Part shown: piece by piece, positions 17,092 to 24,975 of the stretch
Numbering within the stretch: the first letter of the stretch is position 1
Layout of the letters: every line of letters begins with the position of its first letter
Origin: Acidobacteriota bacterium
GTDB taxonomy: Bacteria > Acidobacteriota > Terriglobia > Acidiferrales > UBA7541
Length of the DNA stretch: 32,775 bases
Assembly: GCA_003167215.1 (NCBI GenBank)
Contig: PMTV01000068.1
Coordinates: 1 to 32,775 of the forward strand
Reading direction: 5' to 3'
Position numbers and translations under genes: made by a program
The notes under the pieces: generated by a model
Told to the model about the DNA's origin: nothing
Seen by the model: the letters and a program-made list of their open reading frames with translations, nothing else
Databases searched by the model: none

Positions 17092-18234
17092 TTACTTCGA
17101 AGAGGAGCTCATTCCAGGGATCCACTGTACGGCGTTGTCATGATAAATTCGGCGGAGGACTGTTTCGGACAAACCGAGGCCATGAACTTGACGGCCGTTG
17201 TATTGGAAGGTGTCGTTGGTGGCTAAAAATCTCCAGTCTCTTGCGTAAGTCTCTTGCCACTCCTTTAGCGCGTCCGCTGTGGATTCATCAGGTAGAAATT
17301 CCAGATCGGTGCCGTAGAGCACTCTGGTCTGATACTTGATCAGAAAGTTCCGCACTTTTTCCCGCGGCTGAATCATCAAATATTCTATTCTCGCCGCAGT
17401 ATCAACTGCAAAATTCGGATAGCGATCGAATCGCTTCGCGATTTCATCCACATCGGTTTCCATGCTTCCCAGGTGCGCGCCGACCACCCGCAGTTTCGGG
17501 TTTTCAGCCAGCAGGTGATCGCGCGCCGCTAAAATGACCTCCTTGCGAGGATGATCGGGATGCAAATACATGTACCACTGAGGATTTTCCTTGTAGTAGT
17601 CGTAGTCCGGGCTGTCAGGATTCGGCGGTTGCCAGCAGGAGGAAGGCTCGGCAAGGTGCGCGACAAGAGTTTTATTGTCGCCCGCGATCGCCCGGTAAAT
17701 GGGTTCCAAAGCCGGATCATCAGGCATGACGTATTTTCCGTCTGGCGTTTTTAGTTCCATGCCGATGTTCTTCCAGATTTTCACCGCAACGGCACCCTGG
17801 GCAAATTCCCGGCGAAGTTGTTCTATCGTTTTTCGCGCGAAATCCGTTCGACTTAAATCAAATGGATCGAAGGTGACGCACAATCGTGCATGGTTCTGAC
17901 TCGCTTGAACAAACCCCTTGGCGCGCGCAATTTCTGTATCCAATTGGCCATAAATTCCGTGGTTATCGGCCACGCAAATATCCAAAACGTTCAATCGAAG
18001 ATGCGTCATCAGATCACTAAACTGAGGATCGGTCTTGAATGCATGAACGTGAGTATCGATCGGCTCCAGCGCGGCGAACGCTTGCAGCAGGTCCCTTGGG
18101 CTGTCTGGTCGAAGTGCTTCAAGGGTTGCTGCATGCAATGCGAGGAAACCAAACGAATGTACGTAGGTCGCCGCGACCGTCGCGATCCCGGCCGCCAACA
18201 ACAAGACGAGCACTTTCTTGAAATCTACACGCAT
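17092..18234 (-). CDS. Membrane-anchored amidohydrolase (amidohydrolase 2 / PF04909-like)
   Basis: This 380-residue protein has a hydrophobic N-terminus (about 8-25) without a clear cleavage site, so the catalytic domain is probably anchored on the periplasmic side. The metal-site pattern of the amidohydrolase superfamily is visible: H62 and H64 (IDTHVH), K152 (VKIWKN), H193 (VAHLAEPS), H254 (GAHLGS) and D310 (YGTD). PF04909 members include lactonases, decarboxylases and amidases; the reaction cannot be chosen from sequence. It is the second gene after DeoR 2, nine bases downstream, so it should be controlled with the glycan operon. A role on a lactone or acyl group of the imported sugar is a guess. 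Confidence 0.85.
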   Translation of the reverse strand: MRVDFKKVLVLLLAAGIATVAATYVHSFGFLALHAATLEALRPDSPRDLLQAFAALEPIDTHVHAFKTDPQFSDLMTHLRLNVLDICVADNHGIYGQLDTEIARAKGFVQASQNHARLCVTFDPFDLSRTDFARKTIEQLRREFAQGAVAVKIWKNIGMELKTPDGKYVMPDDPALEPIYRAIAGDNKTLVAHLAEPSSCWQPPNPDSPDYDYYKENPQWYMYLHPDHPRKEVILAARDHLLAENPKLRVVGAHLGSMETDVDEIAKRFDRYPNFAVDTAARIEYLMIQPREKVRNFLIKYQTRVLYGTDLEFLPDESTADALKEWQETYARDWRFLATNDTFQYNGRQVHGLGLSETVLRRIYHDNAVQWIPGMSSSSK

Positions 18235-18243
18235 CTTGGCAAC

Positions 18244-19092
18244 CTAGTGTTTAGCAGGCCCGGAACGCGCCCGCGTCCTTCCCGGCTCATGTCCATTCGT
18301 ATCATGTGGTTGATCCCGCAGGTCCGCCAGGATTAGTTCGACACCGGCTTCGCGCAGGGGACGTAGATACTTGGGGTCTGTGGCGGAATCGGTGACAAGA
18401 ATATCGACGTCCGTGATGGGACCAACGTAGGCGAAGCCCTGATTCCCGAATTTGCTATGGTCCGCCAGTGCAATGCTGACGCGTGCGGACTTCAAGATCA
18501 TCTTTTTAATCTGCGCTTCGGCCTGGCTCGCAGTGGAAATTCCGTACTGGGGATCGATGGCGCTCACACCCAATACCGCTTTGTCCACGCGTATTTCCGA
18601 CAAGGCTCGCTGCGCCCAGACTCCCGAAAGATAAAATACGTCCTTCTGAAGTTCGCCCCCTGTTGAGATGACCGAGACGTGCTGGCTGCGCTGGAATTCA
18701 TCCACAATCGGCGGCGAATTTGTGATTATGGTCAGCCTGTTGCGATGCAACAGGCGGCGGGCGAGTTCGTAGACTGTGGTGCTGCCTTCCAGGAAAACGG
18801 TCTCACCGTCCAGGATGAGGCGCTCCGCTTCTCGCGCGATGGCCTGTTTTTCGGCTCGATTGCTGCGCCCCAGCGCCTCGTAGGAAGGCTGAAAATTGGT
18901 GCTGGAGGTGCGTGAGACGGCGCCGCCGTGCGAACGCAGCAGCACGCCTTCTTTTTCCAAAACGGCGAGATCGCGCCGGACTGTAGCCGCTGTGACCCCC
19001 AGATCGCGTATCAGATCGGAGGCCGTAACAGTTCGCTCGCGCGACAGAATTTCGCGTATGCGAAACCTCCGTTCTTCTGCCAGAAGGCTCAT
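18244..19092 (-). CDS. DeoR-family transcriptional regulator 2
   Basis: This 282-residue protein has the winged helix MSLLAEERRFRIREIL with recognition helix TAATVRRDLAVL and RSHGGAV at its end (about 54-60). The sensor domain has VFLEGSTTVYELARRL and LTIITNSPPIV, the DeoRC sugar-phosphate site. Its last 20 residues are a basic Arg/Pro tail not usual for the family. GGAGCAG precedes the ATG at 19092. It is divergent from the TonB-dependent receptor gene, so it is the prime candidate regulator of the 12 kb operon to its right. It differs from DeoR 1 in length and recognition helix, so the two probably sense different ligands. Confidence 0.92.
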   Translation of the reverse strand: MSLLAEERRFRIREILSRERTVTASDLIRDLGVTAATVRRDLAVLEKEGVLLRSHGGAVSRTSSTNFQPSYEALGRSNRAEKQAIAREAERLILDGETVFLEGSTTVYELARRLLHRNRLTIITNSPPIVDEFQRSQHVSVISTGGELQKDVFYLSGVWAQRALSEIRVDKAVLGVSAIDPQYGISTASQAEAQIKKMILKSARVSIALADHSKFGNQGFAYVGPITDVDILVTDSATDPKYLRPLREAGVELILADLRDQPHDTNGHEPGRTRARSGPAKH

Positions 19093-19310
19093 TCAGGCTG
19101 CTCCGTCTCCATTAAATGGCCCGAAAAGCACGCGGATTGTGCCACAGATTAGGAGAAATTGATCCCAAAATTACAAAATACACCAAATTAGATAAAAAAA
19201 GTTGACAAACAAACACAATAGGGCTAAGTACGTCAACGATTGGGGTTTTGTCCAACACTCAGCCAGGGTAAGAAAACTTGATACAGCATTGCCTAGGGGA
19301 GGGGTTACCT
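19093..19310. promoter_or_regulatory. A/T-rich divergent control region between DeoR 2 and the TonB-dependent receptor
   Basis: This 218 bp gap contains an A/T-rich block (about 19165-19220) unlike the surrounding coding DNA, with repeated ACAAA units. TTGACA at 19202-19207 is a perfect -35 for the plus strand; 17 bases later stands TAAGTA (19225-19230), a poor -10. GCTAAGT followed by CG two bases later (19223-19232) also occurs on the minus strand of the other DeoR control region (16035-16044). A strong AGGGGAGGGG ribosome binding site ends the region. Confidence 0.4.
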
Positions 19311-22300
19311 GTGACTAAAATGTGCGGCCTTCGTTCATACTCTAGACAGCAGTCCCGGACAGGAATTCTAAGATCCGCAAGCAAGGGACGTTTCCCCGGT
19401 TTCCTCACCGCTTTACTGCTTTTGCCGCTGCTCTTTGCAGGAAGCGCTTGGGCACAGAAAGACACAGGCAACATCGTAGGGGTGGTTACCGATGCTGGAG
19501 GAGGAGTGGTTCCTGGCGCGAAGGTCAGAGTGCGTGACGTGGATCGCGGCACTGAGTTTGAAACAACTACCAACGGAAATGGAGAGTACGTAGCAGGGCC
19601 CTTGAAAGTCGGACGCTATACCGTCACCGTGGAAAAGGCAAATTTCAAGACGGCCGTGGCCGGTCCAGTGCAACTTGACGTGCAGGGCCGAATCGAAGCA
19701 GACGTAAAACTGGAAATAGGCCAGATCTCGCAAAAGGTTGAAGTAAAGGTCCAGAACCCGTTGCTGGAAACCGAGACCAGCACGATGGGCGAGGTGATGG
19801 ACAAAACGCGTATCGAGACACTTCCGCTGAACGGGAGAAATTTCGCGCAGCTGGCGCAGCTCGGGGTCGGCGTTGTGCCCAGCGAACCCGGCTCGCGCGT
19901 GAGCGGGAGTTATGGATTCAGCGTGGACGGTGCCCGCTCGTTGCAGAACAACTTCCTGCTCGATGGAATCGACAACAATTCAAATTTAGGCGACGTGCTG
20001 AATGAATCGTCGTACGTGATTCAACCACCCATTGACGCCATTGAGGAATTTAAAGTTCAAACGAACGACTACAGCGCAGAATTTGGAAGAGGCAACGGAG
20101 CAATTCTAAATGCCGTGATCAAATCGGGCACCAACGGTTATCACGGAGATGTTTTCGAATATTTGCGAAATGATGTTCTTGATTCTTCTCCTTTCTTCAT
20201 TGTTACACCGCAGAAACCACCGTACAAGCAGAACCAGTTCGGCGCTACATTTGGCGGCCCGGTACAGAAGGACAAGACGTTCTTCTTCGTCGATTACGAA
20301 GGATTTCGCTTGCGGCAGGGAATACCGCAAACCGCGTTCGTTCCTGACCAAGACATGGTGGTGGGCAACTTCTCCGAACTTCTGACGAACACGCCGGCGA
20401 TGGCCATTGACCCCAACACCGGCAACCCGACGGGGGCTATCGCTCTTGATTGCAATCATCACCAGACCTTTGTGGGGGAGATCTTCAACGCCAGGCAAAC
20501 CCTGCCAGTACCGGTAACACCCGCCAATCCCTCTGGAATGTGCGGATTTCCGATCGGGGTGGACGGCTCAGGCAACCCCACGAATATTTTCCCTACCGGA
20601 TCCGTGGACCCGCTGGCTGCCCGGCTTGCAGCTCTGATTCCGCCCCCGAACTCGTCCATCAATCCAGCTTTCAATTACATCGCCGTCCCCGTGCGCAGTG
20701 AAACCCGCAACAATTTTGACGTCCGAATGGACCACACTTTTTCGAGCAAGGATTCCATCTTTGGACGGTTCAGCTACGAAAACCAACCCAGTTTTATTCC
20801 ACCGCCTTTCGATAATGTGCTGGATGGCGGCGGGTTTTTCGACGGGAATGAGGATTTCTCTTACCGCAGCGTGGCGTTGAGCGAGACTCACATTCTTGAC
20901 TCAACCCATGTGAACGAGTTTCGTTTTGGCTATAACCGCATCAACGCGCATCGCTACCAAGTTAACTTCAACGAAAACGTCTCAGGGCAGCTTGACTACC
21001 CCGGGGTGCCGTTCGAACCCGGCACATTTAATGGCGGACTTCCAGCTTTGACGTTCAGCGATGGCTCGGCTCCAGAACTTGGCAGCTCGGGCTATTTACC
21101 TTCGATCGAGAAGCAGAATAGCTACGTCTTTACCGACAACTTCACCTGGATCAAAGGTCGTCATTCACTTAAGTTCGGCACCGAGATCCGCTTCGAACAA
21201 TTCACCATTTTTCAACCATCGGCTTCTCGCGGCACCGCCGATTTCAGCACGGGCTTCACCGATAATCCAGCCGCGCCCGGAACTGGCGGTTATGGCTTTG
21301 CGAGTTTCCTCTTGGGCATTTCCGATGGCGGGTCAATCGTAAATCTTCACAACGTTGACTACCATCGGCAAATCTACGCGGGATTCGTTCAGGATGACTT
21401 CAAGAAATCGGAGCGCCTTACGTTCAATCTCGGTTTGCGCTACGAGCTTTATTCCACCGTCAAAGCATCCGGCAATGAACAGGCCAACTTTGATTTTGGA
21501 TGCGGGTGCCTCATTGTTCCTAAGGGACAAAATGCCGTACTCACACCGACCCTTGCCACGCAAATTTCGATTGACCGTAATGGGTCACCGGGTCTGGTCT
21601 CGCCTGATCTCCACAACTTTGCGCCGCGAGTCGGCCTCGCCTACAAAATAAACAACAAACTCGTTCTCCGAACTTCTTACGGGATTTTTTATGGCGGTCA
21701 AGAAAACGGTCCCTACTCCAATCCAAGTCCCGGATTCAATCCGCCATTTTTTGTGACGCAGTCATTCAACATGCCCTGCCTAGGGAATTCCGCGAACCCT
21801 AGTTTTCCCCTAACCAACTGTTCGATCCCGGGCTTCAACTCATTGCAGCAGGGATTCCCGGCGAACTCCTTGGTTGACCCGAATACTCCGTTGCTTTTCT
21901 CCATCAGCCCAAAAATCACTACACCGTTCATGCAGCAATGGTTCCTTGGTTTCCAGTATGAATTGCCATCGAACGTCGTGGCTCAAGTTTCCTACGTGGG
22001 TTCGCACGGCGCAGATCTCTTCGGTCTGTTTAACGGAAACCAGGCCGTCCCTACACCGGACCCCAATAGTCCCACCGCCGGACGACGCCCCGATCCCAAT
22101 ATTGATGCGGGGATCGATACGCTTCGTTCCAACTTATTTTCAAATTACACTGGATTGCAACTTCGCCTGGAGAAGCGCTTTTCCAAGGGTTTGCAGTTTG
22201 AAGCAGCTTACACATACAGTCACGCGCTCGACGATGCTTCAAGTGCCAGTCTCGGCGCTCAGAATCAAGGGGATTTTCGTTTGCAAACGGCTCCACAGCT

Positions 22301-22907
22301 GGAGTATGGCAACGCGGATTTCGATGTTCGACATAGATTCGTCTTCAACTTTGTGTACGACCTGCCATTCGGCAAGGATCAACGATTTGGCTCAAATCTT
22401 TCGGGTTTCCGCAACCAGCTCGTCGGCAACTGGCAAGTCACTGGAATTATCTCGGCGCAGACAGGCAATTGGTTCACGCCCACCGATGATCTGGTGAACA
22501 TCTCTAATTCCGATTGCGGAGGAGAAGTTTTCAATTGTGCGCGTCCCAATGTTGTTGGAAATCCCAACGGAACGCCTTGCCTCCCCGGAACAATATTCAA
22601 CACTTGCGCCTTTGTCCCCAATACCACCGAGGGGACGTTTGGAGACGCAGGTCGAAACATCATTCGGGGTCCCGGACTGCAAAACTGGGACCTGTCTTTC
22701 ATCAAGCAATTCCCCGTTCGCGAACAAATGCGTTTTGAGTTCCGCGCGGAATTGTTCAATATATGGAACCATCCAAACCTGACGTTCACGGATGTGACCA
22801 CGACGGACGAGAACTTCTCCACCGAGCGGGGGACTTCGCAATTTGGCTTTCCTACTGCGTCGTTGCCTCCTCGATTGATCCAATTCGCTCTGAAATTCTA
22901 TTTCTGA
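19311..22907 (+). CDS. Oar-like TonB-dependent receptor with carboxypeptidase-regulatory-like domain
   Basis: This outer-membrane receptor of about 1198 residues should take up the glycan or oligosaccharide degraded by the locus. A signal peptide (hydrophobic core about 31-45, cleavage after AGSAWA near 48) is followed by a carboxypeptidase-regulatory-like Ig domain (about 52-140, GNIVGVVTDAGGGVVPGAKV), a plug domain (FSVDGARSLQNNFLLDGID, then AEFGRGNGAILNAVIKSG), and a very long beta barrel ending in phenylalanine (LKFYF), as needed for barrel assembly. Acidobacteriota carry many such proteins and use them where Bacteroidota use SusC; no SusD partner is present. The frame opens at a TTG at 19278, but GTG at 19311 lies just after AGGGGAGGGG and is preferred; ATG at 19320 is an alternative. 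Confidence 0.92.
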   Translation: MTKMCGLRSYSRQQSRTGILRSASKGRFPGFLTALLLLPLLFAGSAWAQKDTGNIVGVVTDAGGGVVPGAKVRVRDVDRGTEFETTTNGNGEYVAGPLKVGRYTVTVEKANFKTAVAGPVQLDVQGRIEADVKLEIGQISQKVEVKVQNPLLETETSTMGEVMDKTRIETLPLNGRNFAQLAQLGVGVVPSEPGSRVSGSYGFSVDGARSLQNNFLLDGIDNNSNLGDVLNESSYVIQPPIDAIEEFKVQTNDYSAEFGRGNGAILNAVIKSGTNGYHGDVFEYLRNDVLDSSPFFIVTPQKPPYKQNQFGATFGGPVQKDKTFFFVDYEGFRLRQGIPQTAFVPDQDMVVGNFSELLTNTPAMAIDPNTGNPTGAIALDCNHHQTFVGEIFNARQTLPVPVTPANPSGMCGFPIGVDGSGNPTNIFPTGSVDPLAARLAALIPPPNSSINPAFNYIAVPVRSETRNNFDVRMDHTFSSKDSIFGRFSYENQPSFIPPPFDNVLDGGGFFDGNEDFSYRSVALSETHILDSTHVNEFRFGYNRINAHRYQVNFNENVSGQLDYPGVPFEPGTFNGGLPALTFSDGSAPELGSSGYLPSIEKQNSYVFTDNFTWIKGRHSLKFGTEIRFEQFTIFQPSASRGTADFSTGFTDNPAAPGTGGYGFASFLLGISDGGSIVNLHNVDYHRQIYAGFVQDDFKKSERLTFNLGLRYELYSTVKASGNEQANFDFGCGCLIVPKGQNAVLTPTLATQISIDRNGSPGLVSPDLHNFAPRVGLAYKINNKLVLRTSYGIFYGGQENGPYSNPSPGFNPPFFVTQSFNMPCLGNSANPSFPLTNCSIPGFNSLQQGFPANSLVDPNTPLLFSISPKITTPFMQQWFLGFQYELPSNVVAQVSYVGSHGADLFGLFNGNQAVPTPDPNSPTAGRRPDPNIDAGIDTLRSNLFSNYTGLQLRLEKRFSKGLQFEAAYTYSHALDDASSASLGAQNQGDFRLQTAPQLEYGNADFDVRHRFVFNFVYDLPFGKDQRFGSNLSGFRNQLVGNWQVTGIISAQTGNWFTPTDDLVNISNSDCGGEVFNCARPNVVGNPNGTPCLPGTIFNTCAFVPNTTEGTFGDAGRNIIRGPGLQNWDLSFIKQFPVREQMRFEFRAELFNIWNHPNLTFTDVTTTDENFSTERGTSQFGFPTASLPPRLIQFALKFYF

Positions 22908-22975
22908 AGTCTGAAGGTAGGATTCCCCCAAGTTCGTGGCGATATATTCGAAGCGGGCGTCGAAAGGTGCAGTCT

Positions 22976-23791
22976 GTGAGTGACTGTGGTAAGAAAATAC
23001 GGCTGAACCGAATCGTTCGGCCCGGCAGGAAAGCTTTGGTTGTGGCTTTCGATCACGCGCTGGTCCTAGGGCCTATCGCAGGTACTGAAAATCCAGCGGA
23101 TCAGGTCAGACGCTTTACAGACGCCGGGGTTGATGCTGTTTTGTTGAACCTCGGCCTCCTACGAGGATGTCTCAGCTCATTGCTCGGACCGTCGATGCCC
23201 GGAATTATCGCCCGTATTGACTGGACGACTTTGTGGGGACTGCCGGGTGGCGATGGATCCGGCGAACTTAGAAGCTGTCTGCTGGCCCGGCCCGAAGACG
23301 CCATGCGCAACGGCGCGGACGCCGTGCTGACGTACCTTGCGGTTGGCACCGGCGATTCAGATTTCGAAACGAAAGAAGTGGCACGCAACGCGGAAGTGGC
23401 GCGCGAGTGCGAGCGGATCGGCATGCCGCTGATCATTGAAACGCTGGCGCGGGGCAAGAACGTCAAGAGCCCTTCCGCTCCAATGTGGCTGAAGCTACAC
23501 ACCAGAATGGCCGCCGAGCTTGGTGCCGATCTCGTGAAAACCGATTATGCGGGCGATCCGCCGTCCATGCGCGACGTCGTGGAGAATTGTCCGATTCCAA
23601 TTCTCGTTCTTGGTGGCAGCCGGTACTCGTCGGATGCGGAGGCTCTCGCGCTGATCCACGGCGTGGTGGCAGCCGGCGCTGCGGGAGTGTTCTTCGGACG
23701 AAATGTATTTCAGGCGGACGACATGGATGCATTCTTGCAAAACGCTCGCGTTGCATTGGATAAAAGCAAGCCGTCTCCTGCCCGGCGATGA
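22976..23791 (+). CDS. Class I (Schiff-base) aldolase, DhnA/LacD-like
   Basis: This 271-residue TIM-barrel enzyme probably cleaves a ketose phosphate or bisphosphate into two three-carbon units. AFDHALVLGP (24-33) at the first strand, IIETLARG (153-160) and the Schiff-base lysine K188 in GADLVKTDYAGD match the DhnA/FbaB/LsrF group; GGSRY and GVFFGRNVFQ form the C-terminal phosphate-binding strands. The family includes fructose-1,6-bisphosphate aldolases and related transaldolase-like enzymes, so specificity is open. The frame stays open well into the receptor gene, but a GTG at 22976 with GAAAGG eight bases upstream gives the normal family length. Its stop overlaps the next start (ATGA). Confidence 0.85.
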   Translation: MSDCGKKIRLNRIVRPGRKALVVAFDHALVLGPIAGTENPADQVRRFTDAGVDAVLLNLGLLRGCLSSLLGPSMPGIIARIDWTTLWGLPGGDGSGELRSCLLARPEDAMRNGADAVLTYLAVGTGDSDFETKEVARNAEVARECERIGMPLIIETLARGKNVKSPSAPMWLKLHTRMAAELGADLVKTDYAGDPPSMRDVVENCPIPILVLGGSRYSSDAEALALIHGVVAAGAAGVFFGRNVFQADDMDAFLQNARVALDKSKPSPARR

Positions 23792-24975
23792 AAGCGGCAA
23801 GCGCTCGCTCGGGACATGTGTCGATACGACGTGTCGCAAGCGTTTTGGATGGCCGCTCCGGCTATCGATTGAAGGCGCCCTGGGGCCATGTTTCCGTACT
23901 GGAGGGCGGCGGCCACATTTGCGAGTTGAATCTGAACGAGTGTGATGGGGTCAATCCGCTGTGGCGTCCGCAGTGGAAAACGATTGATCCTTACAAATAT
24001 AATGTCGCCAAGCATTCGCGCACGTACGGGTCTCTTCCGGATGGAAGGTTGCTCGCGGGAATCGCGGGGCACAACCTGAGTTTCGACTACTTCGGACCTC
24101 CTTCCAAGGACGAAGTGGCCGCTGGACACAGTACGCACGGGGAAGCACCCTCAGTGAAATGGCAATTCAAGAGCGCATTGGGCACGTCGCCTGCGACTCT
24201 TCACTGTCGTGCTTTGTTGCCGGATGCTCAAATCAAATTTGTGCGAGAGATTTCAGCCGACGAGCGAAACCCGGTGGTCTACTGCGAGGAGACGGCAACG
24301 AATCTAGGTACTTTTGATCGGCCAATTTCCTGGAACGAGCACGTGACTTTCGGGCCCCCCTTTGTCCAGTCTGACGTAACGCTGTTCGATATGCCTGCAA
24401 CCCGCGCAAAAACCTGCCCAGCTTCGTATAGCTCGCGGCCTCTGTTGAAAGCTAATGCTGAGTTTGCTTGGCCGATCGCGCCTGCGGCCCGTGGCGGGTG
24501 TTTGAATCTGCGAACTGTGCCACAAGCCAAATTTGAGCATTACACCGCGCAATTGCTTGACCCCAAACTCAAGGTGGCCTTCATATCGGCCTGCAACCCT
24601 CCCGCTGGTCTTCTCGTGGTCTATTTGTTTCATCGAGCGGACTTTCCCTGGGTAGGGAATTGGGTCGAACGCTTTCACCAGTCGCATGCGCCATGGAACG
24701 GAGGAACCTTTTGTCGAGGCCTTGAGTTCAGCACCACGCCATTCGCAATGCCTCGGCGACAAACGGTGGAACAGCATCGGATGTTTGGAGAAACGGTCTA
24801 TCGCTGGCTTCCCGCGAAGTCCGAACTGAATGTTCGATACGTGATCCTGCTTTTTCGGGTTCCAACTGACTTTCGCGGTGTTAAATCTGCAACGGTTGAA
24901 GGGCGCGAGGCCAAAGTTATCGAGACCGGGCCTCATTCGCGCAAGATTTCTACTCGCGTGAAGCGGTTTCTCTAA
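23788..24975 (+). CDS. Aldose 1-epimerase-like (galactose mutarotase superfamily) protein
   Basis: This 395-residue protein looks like a beta-sandwich mutarotase-type protein, similar to the DUF4432 and YihR-like groups. H117 (THGEAP) and H185 (NEHVTFGPPF) stand where the superfamily has conserved histidines, and the product is almost all beta strands with no signal peptide, so it should act in the cytoplasm. Mutarotases interconvert alpha and beta anomers so the next isomerase or kinase is not rate limited. Its start overlaps the aldolase stop (ATGA), and its stop shares one base with the next gene's ATG (TAATG). The conserved acid/base glutamate is not certain to me, so another sugar-binding role is possible. 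Confidence 0.7.
   Translation: MKAASARSGHVSIRRVASVLDGRSGYRLKAPWGHVSVLEGGGHICELNLNECDGVNPLWRPQWKTIDPYKYNVAKHSRTYGSLPDGRLLAGIAGHNLSFDYFGPPSKDEVAAGHSTHGEAPSVKWQFKSALGTSPATLHCRALLPDAQIKFVREISADERNPVVYCEETATNLGTFDRPISWNEHVTFGPPFVQSDVTLFDMPATRAKTCPASYSSRPLLKANAEFAWPIAPAARGGCLNLRTVPQAKFEHYTAQLLDPKLKVAFISACNPPAGLLVVYLFHRADFPWVGNWVERFHQSHAPWNGGTFCRGLEFSTTPFAMPRRQTVEQHRMFGETVYRWLPAKSELNVRYVILLFRVPTDFRGVKSATVEGREAKVIETGPHSRKISTRVKRFL

Noticed and set aside
19278-19310. TTG start for the TonB-dependent receptor
   Set aside because: A strong ribosome binding site at 19295-19304 points to GTG 19311, and nothing comparable precedes the TTG.
22763-22975. Upstream extension of the aldolase frame into the receptor gene
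   Set aside because: The extra 71 residues do not look like the family and overlap a well-supported gene; GTG 22976 has a ribosome binding site and gives the usual length.
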